Shown one piece after another: positions 25,151-34,545 of a stretch of 64,000 nucleotides of DNA. The stretch comes from Streptomyces brasiliensis (lineage in GTDB: Bacteria; Actinomycetota; Actinomycetes; Streptomycetales; Streptomycetaceae): assembly GCF_014647875.1 (NCBI RefSeq), contig NZ_BMQA01000036.1:1-64000 (forward strand), in the 5' to 3' direction. Under the pieces are notes generated by a model. That model worked only from the letters and a program-made list of their open reading frames with translations, did no database searches and had not been told where the DNA came from. Every line of letters begins with the position of its first letter. Position 1 is the stretch's first letter. The translations under genes were made by a program, and so were the position numbers.

Positions 25151-26224
25151 GTGCACCACAAGACCCTCGTGGCCGTCGCCGCCGGGCTCGGCCTCGTCAC
25201 GCTGTCCGCGTGCGGTTCGACGGACGACAAGGGATCGGCGGCCGACTCCAAGACTGTCACCCTCGTCAGCCACGACTCGTGGGCCGTCTCGAAGAACGTG
25301 CTGAGCGATTTCGAGAAGCAGTCCGGCTACAAGGTGAAGGTCCTCAAGGACGGCGACGCCGGACAGGCCGTCAACAAGGCCATCCTCACCAAGGACAACC
25401 CGCAGGGCGACGTCTTCTTCGGTGTGGACAACACCCTTCTGTCGCGGGCCCTCGACAACGGGCTGTTCCAGTCGTACGAGCCCAAGGGCTCCGACCAGAT
25501 CGTGCAGAAGTACCGCGTCGACCAGGACAAGCACCGCGTCACGCCCATCGACACCGGCGACATCTGCGTCAACTACGACAAGGCGTACTTCAGCAAGCAC
25601 AAGCTGACCCCGCCACAGACCTTCGCCGACCTGGTCAAGCCCGAGTACAAGAACCTCCTCGTCACCGAGAACGCCGCCACCTCCTCGCCGGGGCTCGGCT
25701 TTCTGCTCGGCAGCACCGCGCACTTCGGTGACGGCTGGCAGGATTACTGGAAGAAGCTCGAGGCCAACGGCGTCAAGGTCGTCGACGGCTGGGAGCAGGC
25801 CTACGACGAGGAGTTCTCCGGCTCGGCCGGCGGCAAGAAGGCCCATGGCGACCGGCCGCTCGTCGTGTCGTACGCCTCCTCGCCGCCCGCCGAGGTCATC
25901 TACGCCGACCCGAAGCCCACCACCGCCCCGACCGGCGTGGCCACCGGCACCTGCTTCCGCCAGGTCGAGTACGCGGGGCTGCTGAGCAACGCCCGGAACA
26001 GCGAGGGCGGCAAGGCGCTCCTCGACTTCCTGATCAGCATGGAGTTCCAGGAGGACATGCCGCTCAACATGTTCGTCTACCCGGTGCGGGAGACCGCGGC
26101 GGTGCCGACGGAGTTCGTGAAGTACGGCCCGCAGGCCAAGGACCCCGAGACCCTGCCCGCCGACAAGATCGCCGCCAACCGCGACCAGTGGGTCAAGTCG
26201 TGGACGTCGCTCGTACTGAAGTAG
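25151..26224 (+). CDS. thiB: thiamine ABC transporter substrate-binding lipoprotein
   Basis: A 357-residue lipoprotein binding thiamine or a phosphorylated form outside the membrane. A lipobox LSAC is at the end of the signal peptide (about residue 21), followed by a Ser/Asp-rich linker. Mature-protein features match ThiB/TbpA: VTLVSHDSWAVSK, GDVFFGVDNTLLSRAL, DTGDICVNYDK and SSPGLGFLL. GTG 25151 follows AGGAGG by seven bases. First gene after the TPP riboswitch. Its 3' end overlaps the permease start, consistent with a thiBPQ operon. Confidence 0.95.
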   Translation: MHHKTLVAVAAGLGLVTLSACGSTDDKGSAADSKTVTLVSHDSWAVSKNVLSDFEKQSGYKVKVLKDGDAGQAVNKAILTKDNPQGDVFFGVDNTLLSRALDNGLFQSYEPKGSDQIVQKYRVDQDKHRVTPIDTGDICVNYDKAYFSKHKLTPPQTFADLVKPEYKNLLVTENAATSSPGLGFLLGSTAHFGDGWQDYWKKLEANGVKVVDGWEQAYDEEFSGSAGGKKAHGDRPLVVSYASSPPAEVIYADPKPTTAPTGVATGTCFRQVEYAGLLSNARNSEGGKALLDFLISMEFQEDMPLNMFVYPVRETAAVPTEFVKYGPQAKDPETLPADKIAANRDQWVKSWTSLVLK

Positions 26225-27864
26225 GCACGCGGACGCGCGGGAGCGCGGCGCGGCTCGCCCTCATGGCCGGGCCCGTCGCGTTCTTCGCCGTCTTCTTCGC
26301 CTACCCCGTGGCCGCGATCGTCGCCCGCGGTCTGAAGACGGACGGGACATGGCAGTTCGGGCGGATCGCCGACGTCGTGGCGCGGTCCGACATCCGGCAC
26401 GTGCTGTGGTTCACCACCTGGCAGGCGCTCGCCTCCACCGCGCTCACCCTGCTGGTCGCGCTGCCCGCCGCATATGTCTTCGCGCGCCTGGACTTCCCTG
26501 GCAAGCAGGTGCTGCGGGCCGTCGTCACCGTGCCGTTCGTGCTGCCGACGGTCGTCGTCGGTACGGCGTTCCTCGCGCTCGTCGGACGCGGCGGACTCCT
26601 GGACGCGTGGTGGGGCGTACGCCTCGACACCACCGTGTGGGCCATCCTGCTCGCGCACGTCTTCTTCAACTACGCGGTCGTCGTACGGACGGTGGGCGGC
26701 CTGTGGGCGCAGCTCGACCCGCGCCAGGAGGAGGCCGCCCGGATGCTCGGCGCCTCACCGCTCGGCGCCTGGCGCAAGGTCACCCTCCCGGCACTCGCCC
26801 CCGCCCTGGCCGCCGGCGCGCTGATGGTGTTCCTGTTCACCTTCACCTCCTTCGGTGTCGTGCAGATCCTCGGCGGCCCCACCTTCTCCACCCTCGAAGT
26901 GGAGATCTACCGGCAGACCTCCGAGATCTTCGACCTCTCCACGGCCGCCGTACTCACGCTCGTGCAGTTCGTCGCGGTCGGCGCGATCCTCGCCGTGCAC
27001 GCCTGGACCGTACGGCGACGCGAGAGCGTGCTCAGGCTGGTGGACGCGTCGGTGACGGCACGTCGGCCGCGCGGGACCGGGCAGTGGGCGGTCCTGGCCG
27101 GGGTCCTCGTCACCATCGCCGTACTCCTGCTGCTGCCGCTCGCCGTGCTGGTCGGCCGGTCGTTGGACGCGCCCGGGTTCGGCTACTACCGGGCGCTCAC
27201 GCGAGACGACGGCGGCACGTTCCTGGTCGCGCCCCTCACGGCCGTCACGACCTCGCTCGAGTACGCCGTCGCCGCCACCGCCATCGCCGTGCTGATCGGC
27301 TCTCTCGCCGCCGCCGCGCTGGCCCGCCGGGACGCAGGCCGTCTCGCGCGGGGCTTCGACGCGCTGCTGATGCTGCCGCTCGGCGTCTCCGCCGTGACCG
27401 TCGGCTTCGGTTTCCTGATCGCGCTGGACGAGCCGCCGCTCGATCTGCGGCAGTCCTGGATCCTCGTACCGCTCGCCCAGGCGCTGGTCGGCGCCCCCTT
27501 CGTCGTACGGACCATGCTGCCCGTGCTGCGCGCGGTGGACGGGCGGCTCAGGGAGGCAGCGGCCGTGCTCGGGGCGTCGCCCTGGCGGGTGTGGTGGGAG
27601 GTCGACCTGCCGATGGTGCGGCGGGCGCTGCTGGTCGCGGCCGGGTTCGCCTTCGCCGTGTCGCTGGGGGAGTTCGGGGCGACCGTGTTCATCGCGCGGC
27701 CGGACAACCCGACGCTGCCCGTCGCGGTGGCGCGGCTGCTGGCACGGCCCGGCGATCTCAACTACGGGCAGGCGATGGCCCTGTCGACGATTCTGATGGT
27801 GGTGTGCGCGGTGGCACTGCTGGTGCTGGAGCGGCTGCGGACCGACCGGACGGGAGAGTTCTGA
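26200..27864 (+). CDS. thiP: thiamine ABC transporter permease, fused two-domain
   Basis: ThiP-type inner-membrane permease made of two homologous halves of about six helices in one 554-residue chain. Each half has an EAA loop for docking the ATPase: EEAARMLGASPLGAWRKVTL near 180 and REAAAVLGASPWRVWWEVDL near 450. Start choice is uncertain because two GTGs (26188 and 26200) both lie inside thiB and neither has a clear Shine-Dalgarno, so coupling to thiB termination is likely. The stop shares one base with the thiQ ATG. Confidence 0.92.
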   Translation: MDVARTEVGTRTRGSAARLALMAGPVAFFAVFFAYPVAAIVARGLKTDGTWQFGRIADVVARSDIRHVLWFTTWQALASTALTLLVALPAAYVFARLDFPGKQVLRAVVTVPFVLPTVVVGTAFLALVGRGGLLDAWWGVRLDTTVWAILLAHVFFNYAVVVRTVGGLWAQLDPRQEEAARMLGASPLGAWRKVTLPALAPALAAGALMVFLFTFTSFGVVQILGGPTFSTLEVEIYRQTSEIFDLSTAAVLTLVQFVAVGAILAVHAWTVRRRESVLRLVDASVTARRPRGTGQWAVLAGVLVTIAVLLLLPLAVLVGRSLDAPGFGYYRALTRDDGGTFLVAPLTAVTTSLEYAVAATAIAVLIGSLAAAALARRDAGRLARGFDALLMLPLGVSAVTVGFGFLIALDEPPLDLRQSWILVPLAQALVGAPFVVRTMLPVLRAVDGRLREAAAVLGASPWRVWWEVDLPMVRRALLVAAGFAFAVSLGEFGATVFIARPDNPTLPVAVARLLARPGDLNYGQAMALSTILMVVCAVALLVLERLRTDRTGEF

Positions 27865-28883
27865 TGCTGCTGAGCCTGGAGGTCGCGACCGTGCGCTTCG
27901 GCGGCCGGGCCGTGCTCGACGCGGTGGACCTCTCGGTTGCCGAGCACGAGATCGTGTGCGTGCTCGGACCGAGCGGCAGCGGCAAGTCGACGCTTCTCAG
28001 GGCGGTGGCGGGACTCCAGCCGCTGTCCGGCGGGCGGATTCTGCTCTCCGGCCGGGACCAGTCGGGGGTGCCCGCGCACAAGCGGGGCGTCGGGCTGATG
28101 TTCCAGGACCACCAGCTGTTCCCGCAGCGGGACGTGGGCGCCAACGTGGCGTTCGGGCTGCGGATGCAGGAGGCGTCCAAGGCGGAACAGGCCACTGAGG
28201 TCGGGGAGTTGCTGGAGATGGTGGGGCTACCGGGAGCTGCCCGCCGGGCGGTCGCCGGACTCTCCGGCGGTGAGCAGCAACGAGTGGCGCTGGCCCGCGC
28301 ACTCGCCCCCCGTCCCCGTCTGCTCATGCTGGACGAACCCCTCGGCCAGCTCGACCGTTCTCTGCGCGAACGTCTCGTGGTCGAACTCCGTGAGCTGTTC
28401 GGCCGGTTGGGCACGACCGTGCTCGCGGTGACACACGACCAGGGCGAGGCCTTCGCGCTCGCCGACCGGGTGGTGGTGATGCGGGACGGCCGGATCGCCC
28501 AGTCCGGTACGCCACTTGAGGTGTGGCAGCGCCCGGCGGACGAGTTCGTGGCCCGCTTCCTGGGCTTCGAGAACGTCGTCCCGGCGACGGTGACGGACGG
28601 AGCGGCGGTCACACCGTGGGGCAAGCTCCCGGTTCCCGAAACCGCGCCCCAGGGCACCCGCACCCTCCTGGTACGCCCCGCAGGCGTACGCCTCGTACCC
28701 GCCCCGGAGGGCCTCCGCTGCACGGTGACGGCCCGCACCTTCAAGGGCACCCACGTCGCCGTCCACCTCCGCCCCGAGGACGGCCCACGCCTGGAGGCGG
28801 CGTGCGCGCTGCGGGAGGCCCCGGAGACGGGAAGCGAGGTCGGGGTGGAGTTCGACCCGACGGAAATCGTCGTGCTCGGCTGA
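27864..28883 (+). CDS. thiQ: thiamine ABC transporter ATP-binding protein
   Basis: The 339-residue ATPase of the importer. Walker A GPSGSGKST near residue 37, Q-loop FQDHQLFPQRDV near 82, signature LSGGEQQRVALARAL near 131, Walker B LLMLDEPLGQLD near 150 and the H-loop VTHDQGEA near 190. Unlike short ThiQ proteins of enterobacteria, it carries an extra C-terminal regulatory-like domain of about 110 residues (from VPATVTDGAAV), as in CUT1/spermidine-type ATPases. ATG 27864 overlaps the thiP stop. Confidence 0.94.
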   Translation: MLLSLEVATVRFGGRAVLDAVDLSVAEHEIVCVLGPSGSGKSTLLRAVAGLQPLSGGRILLSGRDQSGVPAHKRGVGLMFQDHQLFPQRDVGANVAFGLRMQEASKAEQATEVGELLEMVGLPGAARRAVAGLSGGEQQRVALARALAPRPRLLMLDEPLGQLDRSLRERLVVELRELFGRLGTTVLAVTHDQGEAFALADRVVVMRDGRIAQSGTPLEVWQRPADEFVARFLGFENVVPATVTDGAAVTPWGKLPVPETAPQGTRTLLVRPAGVRLVPAPEGLRCTVTARTFKGTHVAVHLRPEDGPRLEAACALREAPETGSEVGVEFDPTEIVVLG

Positions 28884-28907
28884 TCACGCTGCCCTGGGGT
28901 GACGGTC

Positions 28908-29704
28908 ATGCCATCACTCGCGCATGACCGCTACTGCGACGAAATCGCCCGTCAGGTGGCGCAGTTGAGGGCGGTGGTGATCTCCGGGACCGATCTGGGG
29001 GCCACCGTGCCGACCTGCCCCGACTGGAGCCTGGAGGACCTCGTCCGGCACATGGGCGGAGCCCTGCGCTGGGTCGACACGCTCGTGCGGACCCGAGCCG
29101 AGGAGGAGATCCCGGAAGAGCGGGTCCCGCTCCACGACTGTGCCGGGAAACGGGGTGACGCCGGCGCGCTGGACGCGTGGCTGGCGGAGACGGGCGAACT
29201 GGCGTGGCCGCGCTGCGGGAGGCCGGCCCGGATGCCCGGGTGTGGGGCTGGAGGGGCGACCCCAGCGCGGGATTCTGGGCCCGCCGAATGACCCATGAGA
29301 TCACCGTCCACCGCGCGGACGCCGCACTCACCGCCGGACTGTCCTACGATGTCGCACCCGACGTGGCCGCCGACGCGCTCGACGAGTGGCTGGAGACCGT
29401 CGAGTGGGTCCAGCGGCACCGGGAGAACGAGGCGGCGCTGCGACTGCACGGGCCGACGCGCAGCATCCACTTTCACGCCACCGACACCGTTCCCGGGCTG
29501 AACGCCGAGTGGATCGTCGAGTTCGACGGGGACGGATTCGGGTGGCGGCGCGGTCATGAGAAGGCGACCGTCGCCCTGCGCGGCCCGCTTGCCTCCGTCC
29601 TGCTCGCCTTCTACCGTCGGCTCCCCCTGGACGCGCCCGGGCTCGAGGTGCTCGGGGACCGTGTGGTGCTCGAATCCTGGCTGGCGCGGGCCTCGTTCGG
29701 GTGA
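28908..29704 (+). pseudogene. maleylpyruvate isomerase-like (DinB-2/TIGR03083) gene broken by a frameshift
   Basis: The first frame reads HDRYCDEIARQVAQLRAVV through CPDWSLEDLVRHMGGALRWV and on to LDAWLAETGEL. The second frame takes over near 29204 with VAALREAGPDARVWGW, MTHEITVHRADA and ends at 29704. The pieces join into one protein of about 265 residues if one base is restored near 29203-29205 (GCGTGG would have been GCGGTGG). The family is mycothiol-dependent maleylpyruvate isomerase-like, with the metal-binding histidines of the DinB fold (RHMGGALRW, MTHEITVHR). A sequencing error cannot be excluded. Confidence 0.8.
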
Positions 29705-29709
29705 ATGGG

Positions 29710-29746
29710 CGTGGCCCGTCCCCCGGGGATACGGGGACGGGCCACG
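29710..29746. terminator. bidirectional terminator
   Basis: CGTGGCCCGTCCCC (29710-29723) and GGGGACGGGCCACG (29733-29746) form a perfect 14-bp stem with a nine-base loop between two convergent genes. Confidence 0.9.
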
Positions 29747-29766
29747 TCGGTGTACGAAGTGAGGCG

Positions 29767-30447
29767 TCAGCGGGAGCTGTTCGCCCCGCGACGGCGCATG
29801 CCGAAGAAGACGGCGCCGCCGCCGACCACGACCAGGGCGGCCGCGATGCCGGCGATCAGGCCGGTGTTGGAGTTTGCACCGGTCTCGGCGAGGTTCGAGT
29901 CACCGGCCGCCGGGGACGGCGCGTTGCTCGAGGTGTCCGCCGGGGCGGTGCTGCTCTCCGAGGCCGACGGGGCCGGCGTCTCGGCCGGGGCGGACTCCGA
30001 CTCCGACGGCGACGGGGTGGCCGACGGGGTCGGGGTCTCCTCGGTCTTGCAAGCCGTCGACGAGGTCGTCAGGTCCGGCTTGATGTCCTCGTCGACGATG
30101 TTGCCGGCCTTGACGTGGATCCGGTACGTCGCGTTCGGCTTCCAGTCCTCGTCGAAGGTGACCGTCGTGCCTTCCTTCGATCCCTTGACGTTCTGCGGCT
30201 GGCCGACCGGAGTCTCGACACCCGCGGGGCTCTTGAGGAACACGGTGATGACGGCCGGGGTGCCGGACGAGTCCTCGTCGGTGACGACGATCTGGCCCTT
30301 GTCGCCGACGCACGTGGCCTCGGCGGAGAATTCACGGATGTTGCAGGCCAGGGCCGTGTTCGTGACGCCTAGTGCGAGCGCCACGGTGGCGGAGGCAACA
30401 CCCAGGATGCGCACGGAACGCCGTGCGCTGCGGCGAGATATGGACAC
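29767..30447 (-). CDS. secreted cell-wall protein with LAETG sortase signal
   Basis: A 226-residue exported protein. Signal peptide with SRRSARRSVR and a hydrophobic core ending near TALA (residue 34). A folded region of about 100 residues has three cysteines (C35, C46, C133). A low-complexity Ser/Pro/Glu/Ala wall-spanning stretch (about 135-183) follows. LAETG is at 186-190, then a membrane helix (GLIAGIAAALVVVGGGAVFF) and a RRR tail. LAXTG is the motif used by class E sortases of Streptomyces, as for chaplins. GTG 30447 follows AAGGAC on the minus strand. The function of the folded domain is unknown. Confidence 0.9.
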   Translation of the reverse strand: MSISRRSARRSVRILGVASATVALALGVTNTALACNIREFSAEATCVGDKGQIVVTDEDSSGTPAVITVFLKSPAGVETPVGQPQNVKGSKEGTTVTFDEDWKPNATYRIHVKAGNIVDEDIKPDLTTSSTACKTEETPTPSATPSPSESESAPAETPAPSASESSTAPADTSSNAPSPAAGDSNLAETGANSNTGLIAGIAAALVVVGGGAVFFGMRRRGANSSR

Positions 30448-30607
30448 GTTTGTCCTTCACGGATGCAATAACTGCGGGGGGCTGAGGGGGAGATGAGGCA
30501 ACGAAGACCTGAAGCAACACCACCCCCATGAGACTCACAGGTCTATAAGCGCTCCGTAAGACATGTCAATGCATGTGCCGCCTACGGGCGTTGGCTTTGC
30601 TCGCTTA

Positions 30608-31732
30608 TTAACCGCCGAGACGTTTCAACGCCTCCGGAGCCTCCTCGATCCGGTCAACCAGTGCGATTCGGGACTCCATCACCCGGCCTCCCGCGAGCGA
30701 CTGCAACAGCGGCCACGCCGGCAGCATCCGGGTCCAGTGCTCCCGGTCCACGAGCACCATCGGCGTGGGCTCGCCGCGCGACTCGTAGTAGTTGGGCGTC
30801 GCGTTGTCGAAGATCTCCTGTACGGTGCCGGCGGCGCCCGGCAGGAACACCACACCCGCGTTCGAGCGGGCCAGCAGGCCGTCCTCGCGGGTGGCGTTGG
30901 CGAAGTACTTGGCGATGTGCGCGGCGAAGGCGTTCGGCGGCTCGTGGCCGTAGAACCAGGTGGGAATGCCCACCGACGCACCGCCGCCCGGCCAGCGGCC
31001 GCGCACCTCGAACGCGGCACGCGCCCAGTCCGTCACGGACGGCCGGAACGACGGCGCCTTCGCGAGGAGTCGGAGCGCCTCGACGAGCATCTCGTCGTCG
31101 AACGGCGCGGCGTACGCGCCGAGGTTCGCCGCCTCCATGGCGCCGGGACCGCCGCCCGTCGCCACGGTCAGCCCGGCGCGCGCCAGTTCCCGGCCGAGGC
31201 GCGCCGCACTGGCGTAGGCCTCCGTTCCGCGGGCCATGGCGTGGCCGCCCATGACGCCCACCACCCGGGCGCCGACGAGGAGTTCGTCGAGCGCGTCGGA
31301 GACGACGTCGTCGTGGATCGCGCGCAGCATCGATGCGAAGATGTCACCATCGGCCTTGGTCCGGACGAACCAGGTGTACGCCTGCGCGTCGGGTGTCGCC
31401 TCGTATCCCTCGTCGAGCGACTCGAACAGCTCGTCGGGTGCGTAGACGAAGCCCCGGTAGGGGTCGAAGGGCAGGCCCGGGACGGGCGGGAAGACCAGGG
31501 CCCCGGCGGCGCGCAAGCGGGCGGCCGCGTCGTGCTCCATGGGGCAGCCGAGGAAGACGGCGCCCTCGGTCTCGAGCGAGAGCAGCGCGTCCGTGCGGTC
31601 CGTCAGGTCTATGCCCTGGACGCGGAACCGGGCGAGTGTGCCGTGCGCGGCGACGATCTCGTCGAACTCGGCGAGCGACTCGATCTCGTGGTCGTGGGTG
31701 GCGCGACGGGGCTGGGCGGGTGTCGAATGCAC
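30608..31732 (-). CDS. LOG family protein (lysine decarboxylase-like fold)
   Basis: A 374-residue cytoplasmic protein. The core has the LOG-family nucleotide-binding landmarks: GVMGGHAMARG, ATGGGPGAMEAANLGA and the PGGxGTxxE motif, here LPGAAGTVQEIFD with two alanines in place of glycines. LOG proteins release cytokinin-type bases from nucleoside monophosphates. The altered motif and the extra 150-residue N-terminal part put this in a larger bacterial subgroup whose substrate is not known. The old name lysine decarboxylase is misleading. The start is GTG with a weak ribosome site. Confidence 0.85.
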   Translation of the reverse strand: MHSTPAQPRRATHDHEIESLAEFDEIVAAHGTLARFRVQGIDLTDRTDALLSLETEGAVFLGCPMEHDAAARLRAAGALVFPPVPGLPFDPYRGFVYAPDELFESLDEGYEATPDAQAYTWFVRTKADGDIFASMLRAIHDDVVSDALDELLVGARVVGVMGGHAMARGTEAYASAARLGRELARAGLTVATGGGPGAMEAANLGAYAAPFDDEMLVEALRLLAKAPSFRPSVTDWARAAFEVRGRWPGGGASVGIPTWFYGHEPPNAFAAHIAKYFANATREDGLLARSNAGVVFLPGAAGTVQEIFDNATPNYYESRGEPTPMVLVDREHWTRMLPAWPLLQSLAGGRVMESRIALVDRIEEAPEALKRLGG

Positions 31733-31792
31733 CCGCCCATGCTGGCACAGCAGTTCGGGCCCGATGGGCCGCCCCGGTGGGCCGGTGGCGGG

Positions 31793-32200
31793 TCAGCCCT
31801 GGACCGCCGCCGGGTCCATCCACATGACCTCCCAGGTGTGGCCGTCCAGGTCGTCGAAGGCGCGGCCGTACATGAAGCCCTGGTCCTGCGTCTCGCCGGT
31901 CGCGCTACCGCCGGCCGCGATCGCGTTGTCGACCAGTTCATCGACCTTCGCGCGGCTCTCGGCGCTCAGACAGATCAGCACCTCGCTGGTCTTCGTCGAG
32001 TCGGCGATCTCCTTCTTGGTGAAGTCGGCGTAGCGCTGCTTGCCGAGCAGCATCGCGATGATCGTGTCGCTGATCACGACGCAGGCGCAGTCGTCGGTGC
32101 TGAACTGCGGGTTGATCGTGTAGCCGAGCCGTGTGAAGAACTCCTTCGACGCCTCGACGTCGTTCGTGGCCAGGTTCACGAAGATCATCTGCTGGTACAT
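31793..32200 (-). CDS. VOC/glyoxalase-like superfamily protein
   Basis: A 135-residue protein with the beta-alpha-beta-beta-beta pattern of the vicinal oxygen chelate superfamily: IFVNLATNDVEASKEFFTRL at the N-terminus, and GRAFDDLDGHTWEVMWMDP at the C-terminus with a possible metal-ligand glutamate. Bacterial relatives include PhnB-like proteins and glyoxalase/bleomycin-resistance proteins, so the reaction is not assignable. ATG at 32200 follows GGGAGA. It lies 60 nt from the LOG gene and may be cotranscribed with it. Confidence 0.88.
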   Translation of the reverse strand: MYQQMIFVNLATNDVEASKEFFTRLGYTINPQFSTDDCACVVISDTIIAMLLGKQRYADFTKKEIADSTKTSEVLICLSAESRAKVDELVDNAIAAGGSATGETQDQGFMYGRAFDDLDGHTWEVMWMDPAAVQG

Positions 32201-32328
32201 GCCGGGTCTCCCGTCAGGGTGCGGTGCGTTCGGTTCGGGGGGTAGACCGGGGGCCGCCGCAGAACTCATCGGCGGCCGTGCGATTTTTCTTCGCAGGGCT
32301 CGTACGGCTCGTACGGCTCGTAGGTCCT

Positions 32329-33627
32329 TCAGCGGGTCGGCGGGAGGGCGGCCAGCTCGGCGATCACCAGGGTGAGCGGGGTGAACACGGCCAGCAGAGC
32401 CCCGGCGCGCAGGGCGGCGGCGCTGCGCAGCATCGTGGCGGGGGCGCCGAGGCGTACGAGCGCTGCGGTCGTGTCGGCGCGGGACTGGCGGGACTCGACG
32501 GCGGTCGTGAGCAGGGTCGCCAGCGCGCAGCCGGCCACCACGAGGGCGCCGAGGGTGGTGAGGGGGCCGAAGACGGGGGCGTCGGCGTGGTACAGCGGGT
32601 AGAGCGCGGTCATGGCGTACGCGCCGGAGGCGACCGCGGACAGGATGCCGAGGGGGCGGCCGAGCCGGGTGGCTTCCGCCATGAGGCCGCGGCCGGCGAG
32701 GAGCCTGAGTGCGCCGGGCCGGCCTGCCTGCAGGATGCGGCCGGCGAGGTGGGCCAGGCCGGGGGCGGCGAGGACCAGGCCGAGGGCGGTGAGGAGCCAG
32801 CCGATGAACACGCCTGCGGGGCCGGCCGCTTCGCCGGGGAGGACGGGGGGGTTTTCGGCGGAGTGGCCGACGTAGGCCTGTACGGCCAGGCCTGCGGCCA
32901 GCGCGGCGATGCCCCAGGGGAGGGCTGCGCCGGGGGTTGGGCCGGGGTCGGTCGAGTCGGTGGCGTCGGCCGGTGCGCGGGGGTCGGTCGCGCCGCCCGC
33001 CGCTTGCGGGGTGCTGCCCTTCTGTGGGACGGGCGCTGCCCCGGCGGTACGACTGCCCGCGGTGGGACGGGGTTGGTCCGGTGCGTGGTCGCCCGCGGTG
33101 GGGCGGGTGGGGTGCAGGTCGCGGGGGCGCAGTGTCAGCGCCACCGTCAGTGATGCCGTCGCCGGAGTCATGGCCAGGAGCGTCAGCGTGGCCGGGATCG
33201 GCAGAGGGGTGTCCGAGGCCAGGAAGTCTGCTGTTGCTCCGTCGAAGGGCATGCCCGTCAGGTCGCCCCGCAGGCGGAGGAAGACCAGAAGCGCGAGCAG
33301 GGAGCCCAGGGCGGTGGCCAAGGCCGTCGTGAAGGCCGAGAGGGCCATCAGGCGGGCCGGGCCCAGGCCGATCGCGGAAAGGCCGGGGCGGGGCTTCGTG
33401 CCGGGGTCCGTGCGGGCGACCGCCGCCGCGAAGTGCACCGTGGCCGCCAGGGGCACCGCGCACCAGGCCAGCCGTAGTGCCGAGGTGGCCGGTGTCTCGG
33501 GGTGGCCCAGGGCGTAGCCGAGCGCGGACAGGAGCAGGAAGCCGGTGCCCGCCGCGGCCGCGGCCACCAGAAGGCGGCGCAGATGGACGGCCGGGTGGGC
33601 GACGCGGATCAGACGGAGAGCGAGCAC
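32329..33627 (-). CDS. ABC transporter permease, exporter-like
   Basis: A 432-residue polytopic membrane protein with about seven to eight hydrophobic helices. An N-terminal helix follows a basic stretch (LIRVAHPAVHLRRLLVA), and a long Pro/Ala/Asp-rich loop lies between about residues 190 and 250. Its GTG start lies 19 nt inside the end of the ATPase gene, so the two proteins form one transporter. The layout recalls FtsX/MacB-like or antibiotic-export permeases, but I see no family signature, and the substrate is unknown. Confidence 0.75.
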   Translation of the reverse strand: MLALRLIRVAHPAVHLRRLLVAAAAAGTGFLLLSALGYALGHPETPATSALRLAWCAVPLAATVHFAAAVARTDPGTKPRPGLSAIGLGPARLMALSAFTTALATALGSLLALLVFLRLRGDLTGMPFDGATADFLASDTPLPIPATLTLLAMTPATASLTVALTLRPRDLHPTRPTAGDHAPDQPRPTAGSRTAGAAPVPQKGSTPQAAGGATDPRAPADATDSTDPGPTPGAALPWGIAALAAGLAVQAYVGHSAENPPVLPGEAAGPAGVFIGWLLTALGLVLAAPGLAHLAGRILQAGRPGALRLLAGRGLMAEATRLGRPLGILSAVASGAYAMTALYPLYHADAPVFGPLTTLGALVVAGCALATLLTTAVESRQSRADTTAALVRLGAPATMLRSAAALRAGALLAVFTPLTLVIAELAALPPTR

Positions 33628-34352
33628 GCGGCCGTCCGGCCTTCCGTCTCGGGCACCTCGGGCAGGTGGATGGTGTTCACGCGCCGCCCGTCCAGCAGCG
33701 GCACCGTACGGTCGGCGAGGGCCGCCGTCTCCGCCTCGGGGGTGGCCAGCACGACCGTGATGCCGTGCGAGCGGGCCGCGGTGGTCAGGGTCCGCAGCAC
33801 CTGGGCGCGGTCGGCGCGGTGCAGGGGCGCCGTCGGCTCGTCCGCGAACAGGACCGTGGGGGCCGGAGCGAGGGCCCGGGCGATGGCGACGCGCTGGCGC
33901 TCGGCCTGGAGCAGTTCGTGCGGCCGCTTGCGGGTGTGGTCGCCGACGTCGAGCCGCTCCAGCCACTCCAGGGCGGCCACCTTGGCCCGCCGGCGGCTGG
34001 TGCCCCGGAGCATCAGGGGGAGCGCGGTGTTCTCCCAGACGTTCAGCTCGGGGATGAGCAGGGGCGCCGGGTCGATCCAGCCGAAGCGGTCGCGGCGCAG
34101 CCGCTCACGGGTGACGGGGCCCATGTTGTGCACGGGCGTGCTGTTGAACCAGACCTCGCCGCGCTGCACCGGCAGCAGCCCGGCCAGGCACTGCAGGAGG
34201 GTCGTCTTGCCACTGCCGCGCGGGCCGCTGACGGCGAGGATCTCGCCCTCGCGCACGCCGAGCGAGACACCGGCGAGGGCGGGCGAGCCGTCGTGGTGCT
34301 TGAAGTGCAGGGCGCGGGCCCAGAGCACGTCGTTGTCCGGCGGGGCCTCCAT
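33609..34352 (-). CDS. ABC transporter ATP-binding protein with degenerate signature
   Basis: A 247-residue ATPase in the LolD/MacB size range. Walker A GPRGSGKTT near residue 43 and Walker B VLFADEPTAPL near 169 are intact. The signature motif, normally LSGGQ, reads ELLQAERQRVAIARAL, and the switch histidine region reads VVLATPEAET, with no TH(D/E). Loss of both suggests reduced hydrolysis, or a pair in which only one composite site works. It precedes and overlaps its permease gene. A small CCCCCTTCCGGGGG palindrome lies in the 5' region at 34396-34409. Confidence 0.85.
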   Translation of the reverse strand: MEAPPDNDVLWARALHFKHHDGSPALAGVSLGVREGEILAVSGPRGSGKTTLLQCLAGLLPVQRGEVWFNSTPVHNMGPVTRERLRRDRFGWIDPAPLLIPELNVWENTALPLMLRGTSRRRAKVAALEWLERLDVGDHTRKRPHELLQAERQRVAIARALAPAPTVLFADEPTAPLHRADRAQVLRTLTTAARSHGITVVLATPEAETAALADRTVPLLDGRRVNTIHLPEVPETEGRTAACSLSV

Positions 34353-34476
34353 GGGCGTACACCTCGGTTCTGATCAGTATTTCCCGGCGCCTGATCCCCC
34401 TTCCGGGGGAACGAAGACTGGGCCGATCGGTCACTGGGCACGCTAGGCAGGTCCCGGCGGGAGGCCGGACAGCACA

Positions 34477-34522
34477 CGGCCCCGGGCCGCCGTTCTCACT
34501 CGAACGGACGGCGCCGGGGCCG
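34477..34522 (-). terminator. terminator after the aminotransferase gene
   Basis: CGGCCCCGG (34477-34485) pairs with CCGGGGCCG (34514-34522), with further pairing (CCGCCGT with ACGGACGG) inside the loop. It lies 24 nt beyond the aminotransferase stop on the minus strand. Confidence 0.8.
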
Positions 34523-34545
34523 GGCCTGATCACACCGTCAGCTGA

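Noticed and set aside
31793..33463. 556-codon minus-strand frame joining the VOC protein to upstream sequence
   Set aside because: Only the last 135 codons are coding, with their own ATG and ribosome site. The upstream part is an Arg/Pro/His-rich shadow of the ABC permease.
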